From: an uncultured Eubacteriales bacterium
Lineage (GTDB): Bacteria > Bacillota > Clostridia > Oscillospirales > CAG-272
Reading direction: 5' to 3'
DNA: 16,792 nucleotides
Assembly (NCBI GenBank): GCA_905201895.1
Contig: CAJKPX010000045.1
Coordinates: forward strand, 1-16,792
Shown piece by piece: positions 1 through 6,309 of this stretch (its first letter is position 1; each line of letters begins with the position of its first letter). Below the pieces are notes generated by a model, which searched no databases, was not told where the DNA came from, and saw only the letters and a program-made list of their open reading frames with translations. The position numbers and the translations under genes are program-made.

Positions 1-66
1 CTTGCTTATGATAACATCAAGATGCTGTTCGCCCATTCCGGAGATGACCATCTGGTGCGTTTCGAT
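1..66 (-). CDS. Elongation factor G-like fragment (internal piece, joined to trmD)
   Basis: The minus-strand frame that starts as TrmD at 162 changes character near residue 35 and reads THQMVISGMGEQHLDVIISK up to the window edge. The GMGEQHLDVI core is characteristic of domain III of EF-G and its paralogues, the translocation GTPase of the ribosome, and the ETHQ/GEQHLDV spelling resembles the second EF-G type common in Bacillota. It has no place in TrmD, which normally continues with an RDY segment and a glycine-rich SAM-binding knot. Only about 20 residues are visible and no GTPase motif lies in the window, so the assignment to EF-G rather than another translational GTPase such as a TetM-like protein is provisional. 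The fragment has no start of its own here and is read in frame from trmD, which is best explained as a chimeric join. Confidence 0.65.
   Translation of the reverse strand, partial: METHQMVISGMGEQHLDVIISK
52..66. other. Chimeric junction TrmD / EF-G-like
   Basis: On the minus strand the TrmD-type sequence ending ILRIETH meets the EF-G-type sequence starting ETHQMVISGMG. The residues ETH(Q) are acceptable in both families, so the break falls within roughly 15-20 bases of shared sequence and keeps the frame. This is the pattern left by an assembler following a short shared word between two genomes, or by microhomology-mediated joining. No insertion-sequence end or target duplication is visible. 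Confidence 0.6.
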
Positions 67-162
67 GCGGAGAATGCCGCGCTCCTGCGCGCGGCCGAGG
101 ATGCTGACGTTCATCATCGCGTCGACCGAAGCGGGGAAGAGTGTTAAAATATCAATCCTCAT
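52..162 (-). CDS. trmD: tRNA (guanine37-N1)-methyltransferase, N-terminal fragment only
   Basis: The first ~35 codons, MRIDILTLFPASVDAMMNVS and on through ILGRAQERGILRIETH, match the start of TrmD, the SAM-dependent enzyme that makes m1G37 in tRNAs to prevent +1 frameshifting. The ATG at 162 overlaps the end of rimM by 11 bases, the usual arrangement of these two genes, so translational coupling is likely. After about residue 35 the sequence ceases to be TrmD and becomes EF-G-like. The SAM-binding trefoil-knot region and the C-terminal domain are absent, so this fragment cannot encode an active enzyme. TrmD is generally essential, so a real genome would need an intact copy elsewhere. An assembly join is the simplest explanation. 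Confidence 0.85.
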
Positions 163-700
163 CGGTCTCTAACCCCTCGATCATGTGCACGCTGATCTCA
201 CGCGCTTCCTCGTCGATGTCCGTGATGAAGATATCCTTCACCGCGGGGATGAGATAGGTCTTCTCCTCGCCTTTGACCTTGTAGAGCTTGTGGGCGGGGT
301 AGGAGAGCACGTCCACCACCGTGCCGATATACGTGTGGGGGAAGTAGTTGTAGACGTTCATGCCGATGATCTCGGCGTCGAAGTGCTCGCCGGGCTTGAG
401 CTGGACATCATTGCGGCGGATGGAGAGCACCTTGCGCTTGAGCGCGGCGGCAGCATCCATGTCGTCGACCTCGGGCAGCTTCATGAGCACCATGTCGCCC
501 TGCACGCGCTTGCTCGTCGGGCGGAAGGGCGCACCGTCCATGTAGAACGTTTTGAACCCGCACAGAAGCTCGGGACTTACGTCCCAGGGCTGTACTTTGA
601 CCTCGCCGCGCACGCCGTGCGTGTTCACAATCTGGCCGACCTCGATATATTCGGGGCGCGCACTCGGCTGCGGCGCGCTCTTTTTGGAAAAGAGACCCAT
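152..700 (-). CDS. rimM: Ribosome maturation factor RimM
   Basis: This is the 16S rRNA processing factor that binds ribosomal protein S19 and helps mature the 30S head. The N-terminal RimM domain is shown by VGQIVNTHGVRGEVKV (residues ~21-36), and a C-terminal PRC-barrel covers roughly residues 105-175 (FDAEIIGMNVYNYF through YLIPAVKDIF). The ATG at 700 is chosen because AAAGGAG lies 7 bases upstream of it. An in-frame ATG at 730 would lie upstream of the transcription start predicted from the promoter at 733-761. That leaves a 182-residue protein, near the usual 165-185. A ~17-residue tail (MGLFSKKSAPQPSARPEY) precedes the usual start of the fold, which is mildly unusual. trmD follows with an 11-base overlap. 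The gene is intact and lies wholly within the transplanted ~2 kb segment. Confidence 0.95.
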   Translation of the reverse strand: MGLFSKKSAPQPSARPEYIEVGQIVNTHGVRGEVKVQPWDVSPELLCGFKTFYMDGAPFRPTSKRVQGDMVLMKLPEVDDMDAAAALKRKVLSIRRNDVQLKPGEHFDAEIIGMNVYNYFPHTYIGTVVDVLSYPAHKLYKVKGEEKTYLIPAVKDIFITDIDEEAREISVHMIEGLETDED

Positions 701-732
701 TGTCATGCTCCTTTGTTTTGTTCTATCCATCC

Positions 733-761
733 AGTATAGCGGAATCGGCGGGGGATGGCAA
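733..761 (-). promoter_or_regulatory. Sigma-A type promoter for rimM-trmD
   Basis: Read on the minus strand there is a -35 box TTGCCA (761-756), a 17-base spacer and a -10 box TATACT (738-733). The start of transcription should fall near 726. It sits just downstream of the terminator at 766-801, so rimM and trmD appear to have a promoter separate from ffh-rpsP-khpA. Confidence 0.75.
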
Positions 762-765
762 GAAT

Positions 766-801
766 AAAAAACGTTCCCGAGAGCTTCTCGGGAACGTTTT
801 T
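766..801 (-). terminator. Intrinsic terminator after khpA
   Basis: A perfect 16-bp stem (767-782 paired with 786-801) with a 3-base loop is built around CGTTCCCGAGA. On the minus strand it is followed by a run of T (TTTTTTATTC), a textbook Rho-independent terminator. The A-run on the other side means it could also act on the plus strand. It lies 5 bases beyond the khpA stop and upstream of the rimM promoter, splitting an operon that is often continuous. Confidence 0.9.
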
Positions 802-806
802 GCAGT

Positions 807-1037
807 TCAGTCTACGATGTCGACAGACACCTTTACGCCGGTGCGCTGAGCATAGGAACGGACGACCGTGCGGATCTCCTTGGCAATGCGGCCCTGACGG
901 CCGATGACCTTGCCCATGTCCTCCGGCGCGACGCGAAGCTGAAGCGTCAGCTCGTCACCGTTCTCAACCTCGGTCACGCTGACCTGCTCCGGGTGCTCCA
1001 CAAGGTTCTGCGCGATATACAGCAGCAGATCCTTCAT
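807..1037 (-). CDS. khpA: KH-domain RNA-binding protein KhpA (YlqC family)
   Basis: This small cytoplasmic RNA-binding protein of 76 residues has one KH domain. The signature GXXG loop is GRQG within MGKVIGRQGRIAKEIRTVVR (residues ~40-59). In Bacillota and Streptococcus KhpA partners with KhpB/Jag, and affects cell elongation and division through RNA binding. The ATG at 1037 is chosen for the typical MKDLLLYIAQNLVEHP start and a GGGAG 6 bases upstream. A longer in-frame start at 1121 would overlap rpsP and is rejected. It lies 14 bases after the rpsP stop, in the conserved rpsP-khpA-rimM-trmD order. A strong terminator follows directly, so khpA is the last gene of its transcript here. Confidence 0.95.
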   Translation of the reverse strand: MKDLLLYIAQNLVEHPEQVSVTEVENGDELTLQLRVAPEDMGKVIGRQGRIAKEIRTVVRSYAQRTGVKVSVDIVD

Positions 1038-1051
1038 GGCGCGCTCCCGAC

Positions 1052-1291
1052 TTACAGTACGTCGACCTTCTTCAGCAGGGCGCGAACGGTATCGGTGGGC
1101 TGGGCACCGGTCTTGATCCACTCGCGGGCGCGGTCAGCGTCGATACTGATCTTGGCGGGGGAGACAGTGGGATCATAGGTGCCGATCTCCTCGATGAAGC
1201 GGCCGTCGCGGGGATAGCGGGAATCGGCGACGACGACGCGATAATAGGGGGCCTTCTTAGCGCCCATTCTTCTCAGACGAATTTTAACCAT
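1052..1291 (-). CDS. rpsP: 30S ribosomal protein S16 (bS16)
   Basis: The 79-residue protein MVKIRLRRMGAKKAPYYRVV and the following VADSRYPRDGRFIEEIGTYDP is plainly bS16, a primary assembly protein of the small ribosomal subunit. Length and start are normal for the family. A GGAGG lies 9 bases upstream of the ATG. It sits between the ffh 3' part and khpA, as is usual in Clostridia. The 83-base AT-rich gap on the ffh side has a TATAAA that could serve as a -10 box, but I see no convincing -35 partner and no terminator, so co-transcription with ffh is likely. Confidence 0.98.
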   Translation of the reverse strand: MVKIRLRRMGAKKAPYYRVVVADSRYPRDGRFIEEIGTYDPTVSPAKISIDADRAREWIKTGAQPTDTVRALLKKVDVL

Positions 1292-1374
1292 TGTTGTGTT
1301 CCTCCATGTAAATTAAATGTTTTATATCTGTTAAATGCGACTGCACTTACACACTTTTTCTACTTTTTTTAACT

Positions 1375-2061
1375 TTATTTCAACCGTTTTTTTCGGCCAA
1401 AACCGTGCATGGCGCCTCTGGCCACCTTGCCGCCGAAGCCGCCCATCATGCCGCCCAGGCCGCGCATACCGCCGCCCTTGGTCATGGCTTTGGTCATCTG
1501 CTGCAGCATCTCAAAGGATTTCAGCAGGCGGTTGACATCCACCACCTCCAGCCCACAGCCAGCGGCGATACGCTTTTTGCGGCTGGCGTTGAGGATCTGC
1601 GGATTTTCGCGTTCCAGCGGGGTCATGGACTGGATGATGGCCTTGTTGTGGGCCATCTGCTTCTCGTCGATCTGGCTGGGGTCGAAGCCCTTAGCCATGC
1701 CGCCGGGGAGCATATCGGCGATCTGGCTCAGGTCACCCATGCTTTGCAGCTGCTCCATCTGATCCAGATAGTCGGTGAGGGTCAGGCGGTTCTTGCGGAG
1801 CTTTTCCTCAAGCTTTTTCGCCTGTTTTTCGTCGTACTGCTGCTCGGCCTTCTCAATGAACGTGAGCATATCGCCCATGCCCAGTATCCGCCCGGCCATG
1901 CGGTCGGGGTGGAAGGGCTCGATCATGTCCAGCTTTTCGCCGGTACCCACGAACTTGATGGGCTTGCCCGTTACCGCCCGGATAGACAGCGCCGCGCCGC
2001 CGCGGGCGTCGCCGTCCAGCTTGGTCAGCACCACGCCGTCGATGCCCAGCGCCTCGTCAAA
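1375..2061 (-). CDS. ffh: Signal recognition particle protein Ffh, C-terminal part only
   Basis: From about FDEALGIDGVVLTKLDGDAR the frame is Ffh, the SRP54-type GTPase that binds 4.5S/6S RNA and signal peptides. Visible are the end of the GTPase (G) domain with TKLDGDARGGAALS (the G4-type TKLDG motif) and FVGTGEKLDMIEPFHP. The M domain follows with RILGMGDMLTFIEKA, the RNA-binding helix-turn-helix around ASRKKRIAAGCG, and the Met/Gly-rich tail GGGMRGLGGMMGGFGGK. About 228 residues remain of a usual ~450. The N domain, P-loop and switch regions are missing and are replaced in frame by a GH127 glycosidase. Leucine codons are mainly CTG and alanine GCC/GCG, unlike the glycosidase part with more CTC/CTT and GCA. 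Ffh is essential in nearly all bacteria, so this is a fragment of a real gene brought here by a chimeric join. Confidence 0.92.
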   Translation of the reverse strand, partial: FDEALGIDGVVLTKLDGDARGGAALSIRAVTGKPIKFVGTGEKLDMIEPFHPDRMAGRILGMGDMLTFIEKAEQQYDEKQAKKLEEKLRKNRLTLTDYLDQMEQLQSMGDLSQIADMLPGGMAKGFDPSQIDEKQMAHNKAIIQSMTPLERENPQILNASRKKRIAAGCGLEVVDVNRLLKSFEMLQQMTKAMTKGGGMRGLGGMMGGFGGKVARGAMHGFGRKKRLK

Positions 2062-2062
2062 G
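2040..2062. other. Chimeric junction Ffh / GH127
   Basis: The minus-strand peptide around the break reads GKDATVAFDEALGIDGVVLT. GH127 enzymes often have a DATV-F-type strand at this point, and Ffh has FDEALGIDGVVLTKLDG, so VAFDEALG fits both. The switch lies in a ~20-base stretch that both parents could share, and the frame is kept. There are no inverted repeats, insertion-sequence ends or target duplications at the break. Confidence 0.65.
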
Positions 2063-3768
2063 GCAACGGTGGCATCCTTGCCAACCAGGCGCACCTCGCA
2101 GAGCTCCTCGCCGTTGTCCACGCCCTCCATGCACATCACGAAGGGACCATAGGTCAGAGCGACCTTTCCGCGGTTTGCGCGCACGCGTACGTCTGCCTTG
2201 ATGCGGCGTACCTGCATGGTCAGATCAAGCGTGAGGACGTCTCCGTCGGCGGCGTCAACGGCAACGTAGCCCTTCACCGCGTCGGCTGCCACGGGAGTGC
2301 CGTTTTTGCAGAGCACGTAGCTCTTGCACCATGCGGGGATTCGAAGGGCAAGGCGACGTGCACCACCCTTGACGGTCAGCGTGATCTTGCCGTCATAGGG
2401 ATAGCCCGTTTCCTGCGTGAGCGTGATGCCGTCGAGGTTAGCCACGGAGGACATGTATTGATCCACGTATACCGTTTTTTCATCGTAATGGTAGAGGAAA
2501 TCTGCGATCGAGGGAATAAAGCGTACCACGTTGGGCGGGCAGCAGGAGCATCTGAACACTTCCACGCGCTGGGTGATCGGGAAGTGGAACTTGCGCTTGA
2601 ATTCAAAGGCGCGTTTCTGCTCGCCGAGGTCGATCTCGTGCGCATTTTCATAGAAAAAGCCCTTGCCGTCGAGCGAGAGACCCGACAAAAAGCCGTTGTA
2701 GATCACGCGCTCCACCGTGTCGGCATAGCGTGCGTCATCGGGATCGAGGAGTGCCATGCGGCGCGTGAAAAGCGCAAGACCGAGAGCGGCGCAGGTTTCG
2801 GCGTAGGAGCTTTCGTTGGGGAGCCTGTATTCCTCCTCAAACGCTTCGTTTATTTGTTCCGTGCGCTTGTCGCCTGCGGGGAAGAGACGCTCGTATTTGG
2901 ACGACGCACCGATCGCGCCCGTGATATACATCTTGCGCTCGGTGATGTCGCGGAAAAGCTTGTCGCAGGCATCGCGGAGGGCGGGATCGTCGATGCGGTC
3001 GGCAAGGTCTGCCATCGCGCAGTAGAGATAGACCGCACGAACGGCGTGACCGACTGCGTAGGTCTGTTCGCGCACGGGCAGATGGTCCTGCTCGTATTCG
3101 CGAGCATTGCCGCGTGCCCAGCCCTGGTTTTCGGGTCCTGCCTCACCGCGCGCGTTGACGAAGTGGAGAGCAAGCTCAAGATATTGGCGGTCACCCGTGT
3201 AGTCGTAGAGCTTCACAAGTGCCAGCTCGAGCTCCTCGTGACCGGGGGCGGTGTAGGGAGCCGAGCGGTCGATCATAAAGACCTTTTTGATGAGTGCAAC
3301 GTAGTCCTTCATCAGCTCCAAAAGCTTGCCCTTGCCGGTTGCGGCATCGTAGGCGATTGCCGCCTCGATCAGATGTCCCGCGCAATAGAGCTCGTGGTTG
3401 TTGCGCACCGTGAAGCGGTTTTGCGGCTCAAATTGCTGATAGTAGCTGTTGAAATAACCGTCTGCCATGCGTCCGCGTGCGATGTCATCCACCACCTCGT
3501 CCACGATCGCCTCGAGCTCGGGCTCGCGCTTCTGACGCGTCAGATAGGCAACGCCCTCGATCCATTTGGCAACGTCGGAGTCCCAATAAATATGAGGCTT
3601 GCAGGGGTCGCCCTCCTTCCAATGCAGCTTGAATGCCTCAAAGCGCCCCGTTTCGGCAAAACGCTTGTAAACGTTCCAAACGGTTGTTCGACGGATCAGG
3701 CTCTGGCGCTCCTGCCAGAAGCCGCCTGTGATCTCCACCTTATCAAAAGTAAGATTTTTGCACCTCAT
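2041..3768 (-). CDS. GH127 glycoside hydrolase (beta-L-arabinofuranosidase type, DUF1680), C-terminus missing
   Basis: The first ~575 residues belong to GH127. The characterised member, HypBA1 of Bifidobacterium longum, removes terminal beta-L-arabinofuranose from plant glycoproteins. Key residues can be placed: ETC at 324-326 matches the family acid/base and zinc-site Glu and Cys, and CSCCPPN starting at 407 holds the likely nucleophile Cys409 and zinc ligand Cys410. Other family marks are VEITGGFW near the start, RMADGYFNSYY, NNHELYCAGHLIEAA, ITGAIGAS and YGPFVMCMEGVDNGE near the break. There is no signal peptide, so it acts in the cytoplasm on imported oligosaccharides. AAAGGAAC upstream supports the ATG at 3768. 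The family is ~640-660 residues long, so 70-80 are missing where the frame enters Ffh. It is divergent from an AraC-type regulator that probably controls it. Exact sugar specificity cannot be read from sequence. Confidence 0.9.
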
Positions 3769-3805
3769 ATCAAAAAGTTCCTTTCATAAAAAATCGCTTT
3801 GACTA

Positions 3806-3834
3806 TTGCAAAATGTACGGCGGTATGCTATACT
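3806..3834 (+). promoter_or_regulatory. Probable promoter of the araC-type gene
   Basis: A -35-like TTGCAA (3806-3811), a 17-base spacer and a -10 box TATACT (3829-3834) lie about 95 bases upstream of the regulator ATG. The weaker TTGACT at 3799-3804 with TATGCT at 3824-3829 (19-base spacer) is an alternative. No equally good promoter is obvious for the divergent GH127 gene, as expected if that gene depends on an activator. Confidence 0.55.
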
Positions 3835-3863
3835 AATGTCAGAAACCGCCGATCTGTAAGATC
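3818..3863. promoter_or_regulatory. Candidate operator: nested inverted repeats in the GH127-araC intergenic region
   Basis: Two perfect inverted repeats lie in the divergent control region. CGGCGGT (3818-3824) pairs with ACCGCCG (3845-3851) across 20 bases and encloses the -10 box TATACT. Immediately after it, GATCT-gta-AGATC (3851-3863) forms a 5-bp palindrome. A transcription factor or the regulator itself could bind here. AraC-family proteins more often use direct repeats, so the binding protein is not assigned. Confidence 0.4.
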
Positions 3864-3927
3864 ATTATAGCATGACAGACCTCGCGGCGCAACTCCAAAA
3901 AGACGAGAAAAGGAGAAAAAATCCGAC

Positions 3928-4707
3928 ATGAGACTCGAAACGGCAAAATTTCAAAGTGGCGGACGCTTCACCTCTCGTGAGGAGTGGCTCCATCCCGATC
4001 GGCAGGGAACCTCCTTTGAGCTGATCGCGGTGACCGAGGGCTGCGTTTGGATCGAGGAGGAGGGGCACGCCTTCGAGCTCTCTGCGGGCGAGGTGCTTTT
4101 TCTCGAGCCCGAAAAGCGCCACCGCGGCTGGCGTCCGTCTCGCGAGCGTGTATCGTTTTACTGGATTCATTTTGAGGATTTCGATTTTTCTGGAGCAGAC
4201 GGAATTGAAAAACACATGCGACTTTCGGACCCATATAGCGTTCTGCTCCTTTGCCGTCAGCTTTTGCGTGCGGCAACGATGGGATACGATCCCTCGGTCC
4301 TGCACGCCTTTTTACACACTCTCCTGGGAGAGATCGCCATGCAGGGGCGCTCGATGCGCGGGGAGGGAAGCTCGCTTGCCGTGCGCGTGCGCGAGTGGAT
4401 CCGCATCAACTCCGACCGTGACCTGACGGTGGGGGACGTGTCGGCGCAGTTTGGCTATAACGTGGATTACCTTTCACGCCTGTTTTCCAAATGCTACGGG
4501 CACGGGCTCAAGGCGGAGATCGACGAAATGCGCTTGCGAGAGATGCGGAGGCTACTGCTCGAAACCGACCTCACGCTCTGTCAGATCGCCGATCGCACGA
4601 GCGGAGGGGACTACAAGCTGTTCCTCAAGTTTTTCAAATACCACGAAGGCATTACGCCAACCGAATTTCGCGGACTGTATAGCAATTTGCACACCAACAA
4701 CCGATAA
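3928..4707 (+). CDS. AraC-family transcriptional regulator
   Basis: This 259-residue protein has the standard sensor plus DNA-binding layout. An N-terminal cupin-like sugar-sensing domain (residues ~10-95) shows GTSFELIAVTEGCVWIEEEG and LSAGEVLFLEPEKRHRG. A C-terminal AraC-type double helix-turn-helix covers roughly residues 150-252, with the first helix-turn-helix at LTVGDVSAQFGYNVDYLSRL and the second around LTLCQIADRTSGGDYKLFLK ending in the family-typical ITPTEFR. AGGAG is 12 bases upstream of the ATG. It is transcribed away from the GH127 glycosidase across a 159-base shared control region, so the likely job is sugar-responsive activation of that gene. The inducer, perhaps arabinose-containing oligosaccharides, is inference. 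Confidence 0.92.
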   Translation: MRLETAKFQSGGRFTSREEWLHPDRQGTSFELIAVTEGCVWIEEEGHAFELSAGEVLFLEPEKRHRGWRPSRERVSFYWIHFEDFDFSGADGIEKHMRLSDPYSVLLLCRQLLRAATMGYDPSVLHAFLHTLLGEIAMQGRSMRGEGSSLAVRVREWIRINSDRDLTVGDVSAQFGYNVDYLSRLFSKCYGHGLKAEIDEMRLREMRRLLLETDLTLCQIADRTSGGDYKLFLKFFKYHEGITPTEFRGLYSNLHTNNR

Positions 4708-4780
4708 AAACGATAAAACCAATGCACTCGCTCCCTGCGCTACCGCGTCGAGTGAGAACAGAGAGGAGACCCATGCCCAC

Positions 4781-5845
4781 ATGAGAACGATTACGGAGAT
4801 ATTTTCCCCTGCGGCAACCGAGCGGCTGCTTGCGTGGTACCGCCAAAACCGACGCGATCTGCCCTGGAGACAAACGAGCGATCCCTATTGCATCTGGCTT
4901 TCCGAGATCATGCTTCAGCAAACGCGTGTGGAGGCGGTCAAGCCCTATTACGCACGCTTTTTGAAAGCCTGTCCCACCGTGGAGGCGCTTGCATGCCTTC
5001 CAACCGAGCGGCTCATGAAGCTCTGGGAGGGGCTGGGATATTACAGCCGCGCGCGAAATTTGCAAAAAGCGGCGCGAGAGATCGTGGAGCGGCACGGCGG
5101 CAGCCTGCCCGCATCCTATGAGGCGCTGCGTGCCCTTTGCGGCATCGGCGAATACACCGCAGGAGCGATCGCGTCGATCGCATTCGGCATCCGCGTACCT
5201 GCCGTTGACGGGAACGTATTGCGCGTGCTGGCGCGTTTGCAGGGCTCGCATGAGGATATTACACTCCCTGCCGTCAAAAAATCATGGCGTGAGGAGCTTA
5301 CGGGCGTTGTGCCGCCTGCGGCAGGGGACTATACCCAGGCGATGATCGAGCTCGGCGCAACGGTTTGCGTTCCGAACGGACCTCCGCGGTGCGAGGGCTG
5401 CCCGATGGCGTCCGAATGCTGCGCCGCACGCGAGCATCTGACCGACGAGATTCCCGTGCGGTCGGCAAAAAAAACGCGACGCATTGAGAAAAAAACGGTT
5501 TTGCTCATTCGCGACGGTGATCGCACCGCGCTGCATAAGCGCCCCGAAACGGGACTTCTGGCAGGTCTTTTCGAGCTGCCGAACGTTGATGGTCATCTCT
5601 CCGAGGAGGAGCTCCCGCGTTACGTCCGCTCGATCGGCTTTGAGCCCTTACGCATCGAGCGACTTGAGGACTCCAAGCACATTTTCACGCACATTGAATG
5701 GCACATGATCGCCTATGCCGTCAGGATCACGCCCGAATTCGACGGCTTCCACGGCGCGTCGGGTATGCTGCTGGTGCAAAACGATGACCTGCACGCAAAT
5801 TATGCAATTCCGTCTGCTTTTGCGGCATATAAAAAGCATTTGTGA
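4781..5845 (+). CDS. mutY: A/G-specific adenine DNA glycosylase MutY
   Basis: MutY removes adenine paired with 8-oxoguanine in base excision repair. The 354-residue protein has the HhH-GPD domain with catalytic Glu in WLSEIMLQQTRVEAV, the helix-hairpin-helix CGIGEYTAGAIASIAFG and the catalytic Asp in VPAVDGNVLRVLARL. The 4Fe-4S loop is CVPNGPPRCEGCPMASEC (C-X7-C-X2-C-X5-C; E. coli has X6 in the first gap). The C-terminal NUDIX-like 8-oxoG recognition domain includes LLAGLFELPNVDG and HIFTHIEWHM. The ATG at 4781 follows AGGAG by 12 bases and gives the family-typical N-terminus; the same frame is open upstream to 4451 but that part overlaps the regulator gene. It follows the araC-type gene by 73 bases with no terminator seen, so read-through is possible, though the functions are unrelated. 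Confidence 0.96.
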   Translation: MRTITEIFSPAATERLLAWYRQNRRDLPWRQTSDPYCIWLSEIMLQQTRVEAVKPYYARFLKACPTVEALACLPTERLMKLWEGLGYYSRARNLQKAAREIVERHGGSLPASYEALRALCGIGEYTAGAIASIAFGIRVPAVDGNVLRVLARLQGSHEDITLPAVKKSWREELTGVVPPAAGDYTQAMIELGATVCVPNGPPRCEGCPMASECCAAREHLTDEIPVRSAKKTRRIEKKTVLLIRDGDRTALHKRPETGLLAGLFELPNVDGHLSEEELPRYVRSIGFEPLRIERLEDSKHIFTHIEWHMIAYAVRITPEFDGFHGASGMLLVQNDDLHANYAIPSAFAAYKKHL

Positions 5846-5852
5846 GAGATGC

Positions 5853-5881
5853 TTGACATTTGCAAAGAGATATGATACAAT
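5853..5881 (+). promoter_or_regulatory. Strong sigma-A promoter
   Basis: A consensus -35 TTGACA (5853-5858), a 17-base spacer and a -10 TACAAT (5876-5881) begin 7 bases after the mutY stop. Transcription should start near 5888. It drives the small membrane protein at 5933 and, with no terminator seen before glpK ends, perhaps the lipid kinase, the next unknown gene and glpK. Confidence 0.85.
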
Positions 5882-5932
5882 AAAAATGAAATGGAAGGCT
5901 TTGTCCGCCGAGGTGATTGCAAGGAGGGGTAT

Positions 5933-6268
5933 ATGAGACGAAACGTTGGATTTTTCGTGTTGTGCGTGATCTTTTTCCTGCTCGCCCTAACTTTGCTGCT
6001 GTCTGCCTTCGGCATCTTGCGAGTGACAGCCGACGGATTGAACGAGTCGCCCGACGTGGGACCGTTTGCTCTGATTGGAGCGATGTCCGCGTTTGGCGTT
6101 GTTCTCATTCTCTATTGCGGAGCGGCGCTTGTCTCGCTGGTCAGCAATTTGTTTGCGGTGCTGTCCATCGTTTTCGGTCGCCGCTGGTGCAGAATCGCAT
6201 CGGCATTGGCGATTGGTATGAACGTTGTTTTGATTTTTCCCGTACCGTTGCTTTTCGGACTTCTCTGA
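5933..6268 (+). CDS. Small three-helix membrane protein of unknown function
   Basis: This 111-residue, very hydrophobic protein is not recognised as a known family. Three membrane segments can be seen: about residues 5-28 (VGFFVLCVIFFLLALTLLLS), 42-82 (ALIGAMSAFGVVLILYCGAA and the following VSLVSNLFAVLSIVFG, probably bent or two helices) and 89-110 (SALAIGMNVVLIFPVPLLFG). A short basic RRW separates the last two. AAGGAGG lies 5 bases before the ATG at 5933; an upstream in-frame ATG at 5891 has no such site and lies at the predicted transcription start. A strong promoter precedes it and the lipid kinase gene follows after 41 bases, so a role at the membrane in the same transcript is plausible but unproven. 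Confidence 0.75.
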   Translation: MRRNVGFFVLCVIFFLLALTLLLSAFGILRVTADGLNESPDVGPFALIGAMSAFGVVLILYCGAALVSLVSNLFAVLSIVFGRRWCRIASALAIGMNVVLIFPVPLLFGLL

Positions 6269-6309
6269 TCTGTTCATCACAACATCTGTAAGGAAAAGGA
6301 TTTTGAACC

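Noticed and set aside
701..730. rimM start at the upstream ATG (730)
   Set aside because: It has no ribosome binding site and lies upstream of the transcription start predicted from the 733-761 promoter. The ATG at 700 has AAAGGAG at 7 bases.
1375..3768. A genuine glycosidase-Ffh fusion enzyme
   Set aside because: Both partners are truncated, they have no plausible joint function, and ffh is essential as a whole gene. A chimeric join explains it better.
1405..3789. Long open plus-strand frame (~794 codons) opposite GH127/Ffh
   Set aside because: It runs antisense to two clearly recognisable proteins, has no ribosome binding site and a low-complexity His/Leu/Ala-rich translation. It crosses the chimeric join, so it is a by-product of GC-rich codon use.
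3865..4305. Minus-strand frame overlapping the 5' part of the araC-type gene
   Set aside because: It is antisense to a recognisable cupin-like domain and lacks start signals.
4451..4780. N-terminal extension of MutY into the araC-type gene
   Set aside because: The extension overlaps the helix-turn-helix coding region in another frame and is unlike any MutY. The ATG at 4781 has a ribosome binding site and a family-typical N-terminus.
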